From positions 118,194-182,193 of the forward strand of contig CANGIT010000006.1 in the NCBI GenBank assembly GCA_947454155.1: a stretch of 64,000 nt of DNA, in the 5' to 3' direction. The position numbers and the translations under genes were made by a program. The DNA comes from Chitinophagaceae bacterium. Lineage in GTDB: Bacteria; Bacteroidota; Bacteroidia; Chitinophagales; Chitinophagaceae. This document shows, piece by piece, positions 48,901-57,560 of the stretch. The notes beneath the pieces were generated by a model. That model was not told the origin of the DNA, searched no databases, and saw nothing but the letters and a program-made list of their open reading frames with translations. How positions within the stretch are numbered: position 1 is the stretch's first letter; every line of letters begins with the position of its first letter.

Positions 48901-49859
48901 CCAAAGCCCCTTCCACTGGTATTGTTCAAATTGAAAATCCGGTTATTGTAAACAACAGTATTTCGGACTGTATCTGCCAGATAGATTCCTTTATCACTTA
49001 CCGTATCAGATCCTATGAAATTACCGATGCTGTTGTTTTTAATGAGAGCGCCATTGATCCCTCTCAAAAAAATACCACAAAACGCAATGCCATTTGACCC
49101 TGTGGACGACAAATCGTTGTTGGCAATGAGCAAACGCACACCATTGTTGGTCGCCGTGGTTAGTGCTGTGCAATAAATGCCGTATAATGCTTTTCTGAAC
49201 TGATTGTTTTCAATGTTGATGTCTGAAAAATATCCCGGACTTGCCATGGTGGCTGCATCTGAAATCAGTAACCCGCTTTTGTCTGCATTACCATTGGTCA
49301 GTACACAATTTTTAATTGTGCAAAAACTTAAGAAATTAGTACCTGTAGAACCCAAATAAATCACCCTGGGCTCAACAATAGAAGTGTTTACAAATTCTAG
49401 ATTCCTGGAGCCCGTTCCATTATTGGAGCCATCTATGGTAACATAACTGCTGTTGATTCTGATCAAGGCACCATATGAAACCGAACCGCTCACTACGGCC
49501 TGAATGCCAGAAGCTGGCTTGATGGTGAGTGTGGTAGCTGAACTGGCGCTGGTGTTGCGATTAAAAATGATGGGGAAAGTTTCTGTGGTCGAATTATAAG
49601 TTGCAGCAGTGAGGATGAACTGAACCGGACCGGATAAGCAAGACGTATTAAAAGCATTGGCAGCCGCAGTAAGTGTGGAATAGTTACCTCCCGGCCCTAC
49701 GGTGTAAGTTCCGTTGAGATATGCGGTGCAAGGCTGAGCAAAAACTTTTGGGTGAAATGAAATTGAAATGAAGATGGCCAAAAGGCATACTGATCCCAGC
49801 CTAATTTTTTCTGAAAGTGAAACAAATAAATTTGATATGTAGGTACGAATAGCAATCAT
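45924..49859 (-). CDS. T9SS-array beta-helix surface protein (1311 aa)
   Basis: A 1311-residue secreted protein with a long n-region and a signal ending KVFAQ (about 42). Residues 45-550 form a right-handed parallel beta-helix (YVTIDGSNNG, many IxNNxI turns) ending PDVGCDEF. This is followed directly by the shared module (IWNGRISNDFG, SNWDGN), with VERCIPTG, AWQDTA, FVFVRGDRSV, GNPYASAIDF, YVWDPLL and SGQAFFI. There are no Ig modules between them, so it is the most compact full member of the array. The C-terminus keeps CKSGRYHAFLYNTSGQLM but lacks PNPV, and it ends FSIRCIY. The T9SS signal is thus degenerate. A possible -7 box, TAGCTTTG, lies at 49970-49963. Parallel beta-helices may bind or cleave polysaccharide, but no catalytic residues can be assigned. 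Confidence 0.88.
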   Translation of the reverse strand: MIAIRTYISNLFVSLSEKIRLGSVCLLAIFISISFHPKVFAQPCTAYLNGTYTVGPGGNYSTLTAAANAFNTSCLSGPVQFILTAATYNSTTETFPIIFNRNTSASSATTLTIKPASGIQAVVSGSVSYGALIRINSSYVTIDGSNNGTGSRNLEFVNTSIVEPRVIYLGSTGTNFLSFCTIKNCVLTNGNADKSGLLISDAATMASPGYFSDINIENNQFRKALYGIYCTALTTATNNGVRLLIANNDLSSTGSNGIAFCGIFLRGINGALIKNNSIGNFIGSDTVSDKGIYLADTVRNTVVYNNRIFNLNNTSGRGFGAHGIYVATGLSNAAISIANNMIANMSGDGNDYNSAQYTLENPCGIMLAGTVAQSGISIYHNSISLGCSTGFTNTLNKSRAVSSCIRLRSGSSADIKNNIMMNNLGLFSSTGYGATGIMVSQAACISSLDYNDYSINPSGSGVKLIGFNVNSAIASSTLSDWRTQSGRDNNSTAVVPVFVSPTDLHLSDVGNTNLNNTGTPIVNYNFDVDSTYRNYLHPDVGCDEFVPANMAIWNGRISNDFGSVSNWDGNILPSGTRDVYVSSEYATTPILHDTLSVRGLVFSGAANSTLLSLDTMSLLQIAGTLTGNGANMDASKSTVNFNGSVSQVIPAGIFKNNKLLNLAIGNSSVGGVTLAGPLDICRSLVFSSTGNKLNTGDLLTLKSTANETAWVGDLTGKTITGKATVERCIPTGMLHGKSWQFIAVPLTGTQTINQAWQDTAISANQNRYSGFGTQITGSAGGSSAAAQALGFDVYTPSGASVKTYNASNGSWDGVASTNATPIANPKGYFVFVRGDRSVITYNAAANVTTLRAKGNLYTASAGETPPVITVGASQFESVGNPYASAIDFRNLTRTGNVDQVFYVWDPLLSGSNGLGGYQLISAANGYRPQPGGTSNYNSAVACPFIQSGQAFFIHANSTSGGTIGFTESAKISGSRITFRNTDFSDAMRLNLQLYGVGGTQTYIADATTVAIENSFNNDVDEFDAAKYFNPGENLYIKKQDNSFGLLSMNNWSVNDSIQIMLSNLRTQPYHFDFNPENWNISGYQVFLKDKFTQAETMISSISTTPYDFAVTNDLASKAADRFVLFLRPISILPMSFILVDATIKNNDIEINWKVAEEQDVKKYKIQFSEDARSFSDLDSVDANHSVLYQLKKTTDFTGKRFYRIIAIAYSGACTISKIVEMTAKVQLPEIKLNATTDGADAVNLQFINCKSGRYHAFLYNTSGQLMERKELVIVGNFEQKCLIFNAHHEKSAYTLKVLHESGDAFSIRCIY

Positions 49860-50157
49860 TACAAAAAATCCAAAGTATTAAAAAAGGGAGATTGGAAAAT
49901 GAAGGCTTTCGATAGATGTTGGGGGATGAGGAAACTGATTCTTACAACAGTTTACGCTTCTGCAAAGCTAATCAAATCAACAGTCAAATAAAAGAAAATC
50001 AGGATGTTTTTTTATTTAATAAGAAATAAAATACATCTGAATTTTTATATTCAAACACAATCGCCATCATTCAGGAATGGCCTTAAATGTAAAGAGGCCA
50101 TCTCAAAAAATGAGACAGCCTCTTCTGTTGTTCATGTGTAGTTATAGGAACAAGATT
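49860..50157. other. 298-base gap between the 1311-aa and 2373-aa genes
   Basis: It holds the intrinsic terminator of the 2373-aa gene (50085-50124) and, further on, TAGCTTTG (49970-49963), an exact TAnnTTTG match about 100 bases before the 1311-aa start. The nearest TTTG upstream of that box is at a short 14-base spacing, so the promoter call is weak. No gene is visible. Confidence 0.45.
50085..50124 (-). terminator. Intrinsic terminator after the 2373-aa gene
   Basis: The minus strand reads AAGAGGC, then TGTCTCA, a T-rich loop, TGAGATG and GCCTCTT, then TTACATTT. The stem pairs 50092-50098 with 50118-50124 and contains an inner 5-bp TCTCA/TGAGA stem. It starts 34 bases after the stop codon. 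The structure is near-symmetrical, so it could also act on the plus strand. Confidence 0.8.
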
Positions 50158-53100
50158 TTATTGAACAAGAATTTTTTGTTTTTCAACAAAACCATCTTCA
50201 CCCCTGATGGTCAGCCAATAATATCCACTGGCAGTTCCGGCAGGCAATTTAAGCGTAGCCTGCTCATTGATGTTGGAAACAGCAATCTGATGACTGATCA
50301 TTTTTTTGCCCAAAGCATCCTGAATGACCAACTGATAATTGCCGTTGCGTATGTTTTCAAAGTGTACATGCACAAGTTTATTTTCCACAGGATTGGGCCA
50401 CACATAGGCTTTAGGCAAATCGGCAGTATTTAATACTTTCACAATTGAGCTGTATTGAACTGCACCGTTAACACCAATTGATTTCACTCTGTAATAAAGA
50501 AGGGATGACTGGGCTTCTACATCCAAATTTGAATAATTTGCAGAAGCGCTGTTAGCCATATCAGGCAATACATTTGCCCATGTGCTGAAATTACGTCCAT
50601 CGGTACTTCTTTGTATTTCGTAATGAGCAATCGCTGAAGCATTTTCCGTCTTCCAATCCACCACTACTTTCGATTTATCCAATCTTGTCGCCTTGATGGA
50701 AGTGAAGGTAACAGGCAGTATTCCCATATTTTCAAATACAACCATAAAACGGTCGGCTGCGGCAGAAAGCGGATCTGTGGTCACGGAGAATGACACATTC
50801 AATTCCCCATCATCATTGATTGGCGTTACCGTATTCAAATATTTATCTATCAATTTTCCACTTACCCCATCTTCACCGAAATCATGTGCGTTCAGCTTCA
50901 ACAAATAGGTTTGTCTTCTCAATCCGGTGAGCTGATAAAAAATCGTATCCTTTGTTAAAACTGTTGAACGCTGTTCTGCAGTTAGTTTATTAACTCCTCT
51001 TAAGATCGAAATATTTTCCGATCCGCTGTTTTGCATTTTGATGGCATCAAACTCATTGATGTCGTTATTGAAATCAGAATGATATAACGACAGTACACCA
51101 TCCAGTAAAACCGTATCGGTTGATGTTTGTCCATAAATTCGCGTAAACAATCCAGCAAACTCATCGGCATTTCGTGTGAACAAATTACTGCCGGCTGTTT
51201 TGCAATTTTCTGCAAATGAAACCGTACCAGCAGTACCCACTGCTTTTACAAAGAATGCCTGCCCCGATTGGATATTCACATTTCCGTTAGCGTAACTTCC
51301 ACCCCCGGGAATTACTTCGTAAGAATTTCCATTTTTATAGATACATTGATAGCCTCCCAAACCCCATGCTGAAAATGTAGAGATGGTAAGTTTTGGATCC
51401 CAAACATAATAGATGTCTTGTACTCCGCCCGTACGAACAATTTTTGAAACATCTATCGCAGAAGCATATGGATTTCCAACACTGGCAAATTTTCCTGCTT
51501 GCACGGTGATAGATGCAGGTGAATTTACCGGTTGATAAAGTAACCCTGTAGTCCTTAATGTCAAGGAAGTTGGAGACAAGCCGTAAGCATTTACAGAGCG
51601 ATCGCCCCTTACCATAAGCATGTATCCCTTATTGTTATCTATAAGCATATTTGTGCTGGGCACACCATCCCAAAGTCCGGTAACATCATTATACGTCTTT
51701 AATGAGGGACCCGCCGGAGTATAAATATCAAACCCAAGATTGTGAGCACCTAAAGTACTCCCTCCAAAATTTCCGGTGATAATGGTTCCGTAACCCGGCT
51801 TTGGATTTTGGGTCACCGTATCAGCACCTTCCTGCCATGCGGCTTTAATGGTTTGTCCTGTTGTAGGCGCAGCAAGGAATTGCCAAGCTTTTGAATGATT
51901 AGGTACAAACCTTTCAACAGTTACGTTACCTAAAATTTTATTGCCATTGTAAGTTCCGTTCAGCGTAAGATCTCCTACACTTGCCGTACCGTTGATATCT
52001 GAAGCCAGGGTGAGATTGTCGTTGGTGGTCAACACCACATTACTGTTACCAAATTCCAGTGCACCGGTAACCCTTACGGTATCATTTGTACCAGAGAATG
52101 AAACCCCGTTGCTGTTGCTGAGTTTCAGGTTCTTGATGCGATGGGCCATGAACATGCTGCCGGAAATTGATTGGTCAGATGCAGTACCAGCCAACTCAAT
52201 GTCGCCATTGACGGCATTGAGATTACCATTACTGTTGATGGTGCCGTAAACCTGAAGCTGCTGCCCGTCTAGATACAAAGTGGCGCCGGGCAAAATGGTG
52301 ATGTTTTTTACTTTGGCCATTACAGTTCCGGAAATTACAGGATCGTTGGGTGTGCCTGCAGGAATGATTACCGAGCTGGTATCTGTAGGTACTTTTCCAC
52401 ACCAGTTAGTTTCATCGTTCCATGCCGAAGAATTAGTTCCCACCCATGTAGATCCTGTAATCCCACTTGTGATGGTGATACTAGCAGGAGCCGAACAACC
52501 ATTGGCACCGGTCACTGTAACGGTATATCTACCTGAATCAATAATGTTGGCTGTTGCGTTTGTACCTAATCCATTGCTCCAGCTATAACTAGCCCCACCG
52601 GATGCTGTAACGCCAATGGTTCTGTTGGAACAGGTGATGACGGTAGTACCGGAATTGTTAGTGATGGATGGCGTGGGTAGAGAGTTGACTCTTATCAATC
52701 CTGATATTCCACTTGTAGCGAATCCTGAGCATCCTGATGCAGACACTATTCTGCAAAAATAGTAGAACCCAGTGTCCGGAGCTATTGAAGGTGTGTAACT
52801 ACAAGTACTTGATGTAGTATACACGTCTGCTATTAGTGTTGCACCTGTATAGCTCGAGATGGAATTCCTATACCACGCATATCGAGATACGGCAGTATTC
52901 AAAGAAATGGTTAATGGAGCAATTGTTTGTCCCAGACAATAAGTTTGATTTAAATTAGAAATGTTTGAGACAATGGAAGAATTACTAACGGGAGCCGTTA
53001 CACTAAATGCACCTGAAGCATTACTATTTGTTGTACAACCAAATGAATTGGTAACTCCACAGAAATAATAAGTTGTAGACCCAGTATTACTTGGAGGGGT

Positions 53101-56100
53101 TAAAATTGATGAAGTAGCTCCTGAAATTTGATTGCCGCCAACATTACTTGCTGTTGTATTGCTATACCACTGAAAAGTAACTGGGGCATCGTTAGTAGCA
53201 ACACTAATAGAAGTAAAAGCAGCGCCACCACATACTGCCTGAGATACTGTAGAAGGCTGTGTAGTAATTGTTGGACCCGCCTGTACAGTGATTTGCACTG
53301 CAGTAGAAATCACACTGTATATAGTACTGGTTACTTGTCTTCTAATCCAGCAGGTTTGCGTTAAGGCTGGCGGCGTATAGTTCTGTAGATTGCTCACTCC
53401 GGGGGCATTAGAAAACCCTGCAGTTGCACTGGTATAACTGATAAGCCATTGATAAGTAACAACAGCATTACCCGGTGCAACAGGAACTGAACCTGTAAGC
53501 GTTGTAGGTACAGTGTTGGAACATATGGTTTGATAAGTTCCTATGTAGTTGTTTTTGATGGTTGGATTAATAAGAATTGTGGTACAATAAAGACCATATC
53601 GATTACAGGCATCCTTTACTTTAAACTGTACAGTACATAAGGTAGGCACATCTACGGCAGGTGCCGTAAATTGAGTTACAGAGTCGTATTGATTTGAAAA
53701 AACACCGGTCAGATCAGATGACCAGTACATAGAATCAATGGTAGAAGTTGAAGGAGGTATGGAAACAGATAATGTTATTGTTTGGCCTGAATTGGCTGAT
53801 GCGGGAATAGATACCGGGTTAATTTTTGGACGGGTACCTATGCCGGATCTCAATATGAAATTACCATAAATCCTGGCTGCAGCTACATTTTGAGCTTCTC
53901 TTGGAGCACTCACCAAATCATGACCTGCCAAATACAAAACATAACCTTTAGTACCTATACCGAACGCTCTTCCATAAGCAAGAATTGCAGCTGTATTTGT
54001 ATAAGGCACCTGATTATTCATGGTATATGTTGGACCATTAAATGATACTTGATGACTTCCAACATTTAAAAACCCAGCGTCATATATAGCTATTTTTGTT
54101 GAAGGACGCCATGTTGTTTTGGGCAAATAAATCGATTCAGCAGCATAAAAAGCAGTGCTCCCAGCAGCATGCAATGTAGCCGAATCCAAAATCCCAATAG
54201 ATTGAGTAAAAGGATCTGAAGCTATAGATGCAGCTTCTGCTCCTGATTCCAAACTGTAACTATAAGGTGGCGTACCATTCACATGAAAAGAATCACTTAC
54301 CAAGCCTGTACTGCTTAGAAAATTCATGCCCGTTAAGTTTTCTAACTGACTAACTGCCTTACAAGAAGAAAACAACCAACCTCTGTTATTGATAAAATTC
54401 AATAAAGAATCTTTGTAAAGCTGTGTCCATTTTGTTGGCTCGGCATGAGGTAAAACGTAGATATCATCACAATTCCCAATACCAACAGGAACTCCACCTA
54501 AAGTATATGCTATATCTCCACCTGTATTAAAAATTCCTGCTTTTGCATAAAACCCATTCTGTATTGTAGCTCCATAAGCTGCATCAAGAACAACACGAGG
54601 AATTCTTGTAAGCAATTCATATATGGGCGGTGTAAATCCACTTAATGTGTAATATACTACTACTCCAGAATCTCTCCATGAATTTATCAAAGATTGCGCT
54701 TGAGTTAAATATCCAGCAGGTACGATAAATGAACCACCTTTGAAAGTGCGTCCGTCTACAGTAAAATCTGCTTCATCCACTTTGGGCAATGTGCTTTCAA
54801 AAGTTTTATTCGGATTTATAGCCCAATAAACAGGAACTTTTGCCACATTTAATAACTTATATAGAAGTCCATATGGCTTCAAACCGTTGCCATAAGTTTG
54901 TGGCACTACCCCCATATCAATAATGCAAGATCCCTTTTGAAATGTACCAGGACTTTCACAAAATGTAGTACTTGGTAAACTTATCACTACCGAAACTGGA
55001 GTACCAGTACATCCCACTAAAGCAGGAGTGATTGTATAAGTTAGCTCACCTACGGTAGGACTTGCATTGAAAAGCTGTTGATTGATTGGCCCTGTGGCAG
55101 GTGTAGTTTGATTACTATAACCACTCACTGCAGGGTTAGACGAAATAACAGTCCAGGTGTATTGTGTACCAGGTACAGAACTGCTTAAGTTAATCACATT
55201 AAAGTTACCGCTGTATACAAATGAATTGGTTGGTGTAGCTGTTATGGTTGGACTAGAATTCACAACGGTAATACGAAAACTATCCGAATTTACACAACCG
55301 CCACCACCAGCTACTGTGTAGATAATTGTATAAGTCCCCAAACCCACTGAAGGATTAAACTGGCCACTACTCACTCCTGTTCCACTATAAGTGCCAATGT
55401 AAGGATTGGCAGAGGCTCCTGTCAATGTAAATGCAGGTGAGTTTAAACAAGTACCAAAATTTGCAGGCACAGTAATGGTGGGCATAACATTAATCCTAAC
55501 CGGACATTGAACAGAAGTTACACATCCTGCACTCGAGAAAGAATAAGTTATTGTATATAAGTCCGGTACACTTGCTGCTATATCAATTGCGCCGGTCGTA
55601 CTATTGATTGAAAGTGTTGAAGGACTTGCTGTATAAGTTCCTCCTGTTGGTGCAGTGTTTTGTATCACATTTGCTATACCTGCATAATTTGAGCAATAAT
55701 TCAGACTACTGTAACTTAAACTATAAACAGGAGCATTAAGGATGGTCACATCTGTATAAGTTGTAAAAACAACACAAGCTCCAGTTGCAGGTATGGTATA
55801 CGTTACTCTATAAGGCCCCCCAACTGTACTTGTTGAAGGCGTGATGGCTCCGGATGAATTGATGGTCAATCCCGAAGTAGAGCTGAATGTACCTCCTGAA
55901 GTGCCAGTTATTGTGGGCGTAACAGTTCCCGTAACAGAATTGCAAATTGAGGAATTACTGTAAGCAATTGTAGCTGAAGGCTGAGGAGTAATGGTTACTG
56001 CCTGTGTAGCATTTGCAGTACAGCCATTGGCACCGGTTACTGTAACTGTATAACTTCCCGTGTTATTAAATGTATTAGTGGCTGAGGTTGGTGTACTTCC

Positions 56101-57279
56101 ACCCGACCACAAATAACTTGTACCACCTGATGCTGTTAAACTCACTGTTCCGCCACAACTTGTTGACGTTCCTGAAATACTGGCAGTAGGTAATGCATTT
56201 ACTGTATTAGCACCAGAAACTGCACTGGTCACACTTCCACAAGAATTAGAAATCACACAAAAATAATAGCTTGTCCCTGTGCTTGTTGAAGGCGGTGGAT
56301 AACTTGAAGAAGTTGCTCCAGTTATTAAAGTTGGCGTTGGTGTAGTGGTAGAGTTAGCTGTATTTTTATACCATTGGTAACTCAATGAACTACCTGATGC
56401 TTGAACGGATAAAGAAGGCAAAGCTGCATTTAAACATGCCGATTGGGCTGAAGTTGAGGGCTGTGTATTGATTGATGGAGCTACACAAGGAGCAGGTTTT
56501 AATCCAAAAAATTGGGCTCCACAAATTCTGGTTGCAATCCCTTTAAATCCCCCTGTACCAGTTGTACCTGTTGCAGCTTTTGGGTTTAAAATAGCAGCAC
56601 CGACAGCAGTACTTCCAGAAGAAGAACCTACGTCATAAAGTTCAGTCAAATTTATAGCCCCTGCATTTGAAGTCCAAGTAGAGAAATTTGCGTTAGAAGT
56701 TGAGGTAATTCTTGAAGTATTTGCAAAAAGAATCAAAGCTTCATTGGCAATCGAAGTACTAATTGCAGGAATACCGGATACTTGAAAAGTGGTAGCAGCA
56801 GGGGTGAAGATAGTTGTGCTTCCTGTACTTGCATAATCAAATATATCAGTAACAACATTAGTTGAAGTGTTTACTCCAGAAAATGCAACAATAGCTCCAG
56901 ATGAAGAATTGGAAGCACTGTTCACAGTAAAACTGTAACTGGCAGGTTCAACATTGTTTGTTACAACTTTGTATAAAATTGTACCATAACCTCTGTCTAA
57001 AGAATAGCCATATAAAAAATTCCAAGAATTATTAGTGGCTTGAGTGTTTGTTCCATTATTATAATAAGCGATATTGGCAATCATAATATCGCCAGCCATT
57101 ACTCCAGCAGGAACATTTATAGTGATTGTCCCATTCGTACTGGTACTTGATGTTACCGCTCCTCTTTGGGTTATTTGTGCATTACTTGTGATAACATCCC
57201 CCAATATCAGCAAAGTCAACACAAGCCAAATCTGGCATAAAAATGTGACGCTCTTTTGGAGTTTAATTTTGAATTCCAT
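50158..57279 (-). CDS. T9SS-secreted Ig protein with amidotransferase-like insert (2373 aa)
   Basis: A 2373-residue secreted protein with a signal ending ITSNAQ (about 35). The N-terminal beta domain (about 36-270, with ITINVPAGVMAGDIMIANI) resembles domains found at the start of other Bacteroidota surface proteins. Ig-like modules fill about 275-770. A region of different character follows at about 774-1153: PYGLLYKLLNVAKVPVYWAI, FKGGSFIVPAGYL, IYVLPHAEPTKW, then NFINNRGWLFSSCKAVSQLE and YLAGHDL. It is alpha/beta in feel and reminiscent of class I glutamine amidotransferase or ThuA-like folds (inference). More Ig modules lead to the shared module at about 1610 (WVGTNSSAWND, NWCGKVPTD), with VERFVPN, AWQEGAD, PGYGT, VRGDRSV, GNPYASAIDV and YVWDPKL. 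The sorting domain has VWPNPVENK and ends KILVQ. Confidence 0.9.
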   Translation of the reverse strand: MEFKIKLQKSVTFLCQIWLVLTLLILGDVITSNAQITQRGAVTSSTSTNGTITINVPAGVMAGDIMIANIAYYNNGTNTQATNNSWNFLYGYSLDRGYGTILYKVVTNNVEPASYSFTVNSASNSSSGAIVAFSGVNTSTNVVTDIFDYASTGSTTIFTPAATTFQVSGIPAISTSIANEALILFANTSRITSTSNANFSTWTSNAGAINLTELYDVGSSSGSTAVGAAILNPKAATGTTGTGGFKGIATRICGAQFFGLKPAPCVAPSINTQPSTSAQSACLNAALPSLSVQASGSSLSYQWYKNTANSTTTPTPTLITGATSSSYPPPSTSTGTSYYFCVISNSCGSVTSAVSGANTVNALPTASISGTSTSCGGTVSLTASGGTSYLWSGGSTPTSATNTFNNTGSYTVTVTGANGCTANATQAVTITPQPSATIAYSNSSICNSVTGTVTPTITGTSGGTFSSTSGLTINSSGAITPSTSTVGGPYRVTYTIPATGACVVFTTYTDVTILNAPVYSLSYSSLNYCSNYAGIANVIQNTAPTGGTYTASPSTLSINSTTGAIDIAASVPDLYTITYSFSSAGCVTSVQCPVRINVMPTITVPANFGTCLNSPAFTLTGASANPYIGTYSGTGVSSGQFNPSVGLGTYTIIYTVAGGGGCVNSDSFRITVVNSSPTITATPTNSFVYSGNFNVINLSSSVPGTQYTWTVISSNPAVSGYSNQTTPATGPINQQLFNASPTVGELTYTITPALVGCTGTPVSVVISLPSTTFCESPGTFQKGSCIIDMGVVPQTYGNGLKPYGLLYKLLNVAKVPVYWAINPNKTFESTLPKVDEADFTVDGRTFKGGSFIVPAGYLTQAQSLINSWRDSGVVVYYTLSGFTPPIYELLTRIPRVVLDAAYGATIQNGFYAKAGIFNTGGDIAYTLGGVPVGIGNCDDIYVLPHAEPTKWTQLYKDSLLNFINNRGWLFSSCKAVSQLENLTGMNFLSSTGLVSDSFHVNGTPPYSYSLESGAEAASIASDPFTQSIGILDSATLHAAGSTAFYAAESIYLPKTTWRPSTKIAIYDAGFLNVGSHQVSFNGPTYTMNNQVPYTNTAAILAYGRAFGIGTKGYVLYLAGHDLVSAPREAQNVAAARIYGNFILRSGIGTRPKINPVSIPASANSGQTITLSVSIPPSTSTIDSMYWSSDLTGVFSNQYDSVTQFTAPAVDVPTLCTVQFKVKDACNRYGLYCTTILINPTIKNNYIGTYQTICSNTVPTTLTGSVPVAPGNAVVTYQWLISYTSATAGFSNAPGVSNLQNYTPPALTQTCWIRRQVTSTIYSVISTAVQITVQAGPTITTQPSTVSQAVCGGAAFTSISVATNDAPVTFQWYSNTTASNVGGNQISGATSSILTPPSNTGSTTYYFCGVTNSFGCTTNSNASGAFSVTAPVSNSSIVSNISNLNQTYCLGQTIAPLTISLNTAVSRYAWYRNSISSYTGATLIADVYTTSSTCSYTPSIAPDTGFYYFCRIVSASGCSGFATSGISGLIRVNSLPTPSITNNSGTTVITCSNRTIGVTASGGASYSWSNGLGTNATANIIDSGRYTVTVTGANGCSAPASITITSGITGSTWVGTNSSAWNDETNWCGKVPTDTSSVIIPAGTPNDPVISGTVMAKVKNITILPGATLYLDGQQLQVYGTINSNGNLNAVNGDIELAGTASDQSISGSMFMAHRIKNLKLSNSNGVSFSGTNDTVRVTGALEFGNSNVVLTTNDNLTLASDINGTASVGDLTLNGTYNGNKILGNVTVERFVPNHSKAWQFLAAPTTGQTIKAAWQEGADTVTQNPKPGYGTIITGNFGGSTLGAHNLGFDIYTPAGPSLKTYNDVTGLWDGVPSTNMLIDNNKGYMLMVRGDRSVNAYGLSPTSLTLRTTGLLYQPVNSPASITVQAGKFASVGNPYASAIDVSKIVRTGGVQDIYYVWDPKLTISTFSAWGLGGYQCIYKNGNSYEVIPGGGSYANGNVNIQSGQAFFVKAVGTAGTVSFAENCKTAGSNLFTRNADEFAGLFTRIYGQTSTDTVLLDGVLSLYHSDFNNDINEFDAIKMQNSGSENISILRGVNKLTAEQRSTVLTKDTIFYQLTGLRRQTYLLKLNAHDFGEDGVSGKLIDKYLNTVTPINDDGELNVSFSVTTDPLSAAADRFMVVFENMGILPVTFTSIKATRLDKSKVVVDWKTENASAIAHYEIQRSTDGRNFSTWANVLPDMANSASANYSNLDVEAQSSLLYYRVKSIGVNGAVQYSSIVKVLNTADLPKAYVWPNPVENKLVHVHFENIRNGNYQLVIQDALGKKMISHQIAVSNINEQATLKLPAGTASGYYWLTIRGEDGFVEKQKILVQ

Positions 57280-57501
57280 TTTCTTTGTTTTTCTTTAGGC
57301 AGCGCTTAGCGCCGCGAAATTACTTGGGGTTATTGATTTTTCAGCATTTTTTTTGAAAAAATGATAAAAAATTAAAATGCAAAACCAGAAAAGGATTTCA
57401 GAGAATGGGTGGATTAATCAAATAAACCCTGCTTGTGCAGGAAAAATGTTGAGTTTGGTACGGATATATTTCTCTTAATGTTTCGTGAGGTATATCTCCT
57501 A

Positions 57502-57532
57502 CAAACCTATATAAATAAAATAACAAATGCAA
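57502..57532 (-). promoter_or_regulatory. Possible Bacteroidota-type promoter upstream of the 2373-aa gene
   Basis: On the minus strand TTG (57532-57530) is followed after 20 bases by TAGGTTTG (57509-57502), an exact TAnnTTTG. The leader to the ATG at 57279 would be about 215 bases long. It contains two hairpins: CCTGC/GCAGG (57428-57441) and GCGCT/AGCGC near 57301-57311. Confidence 0.35.
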
Positions 57533-57560
57533 GTAATGTTAAAACTTTTTTTCATTTCTA

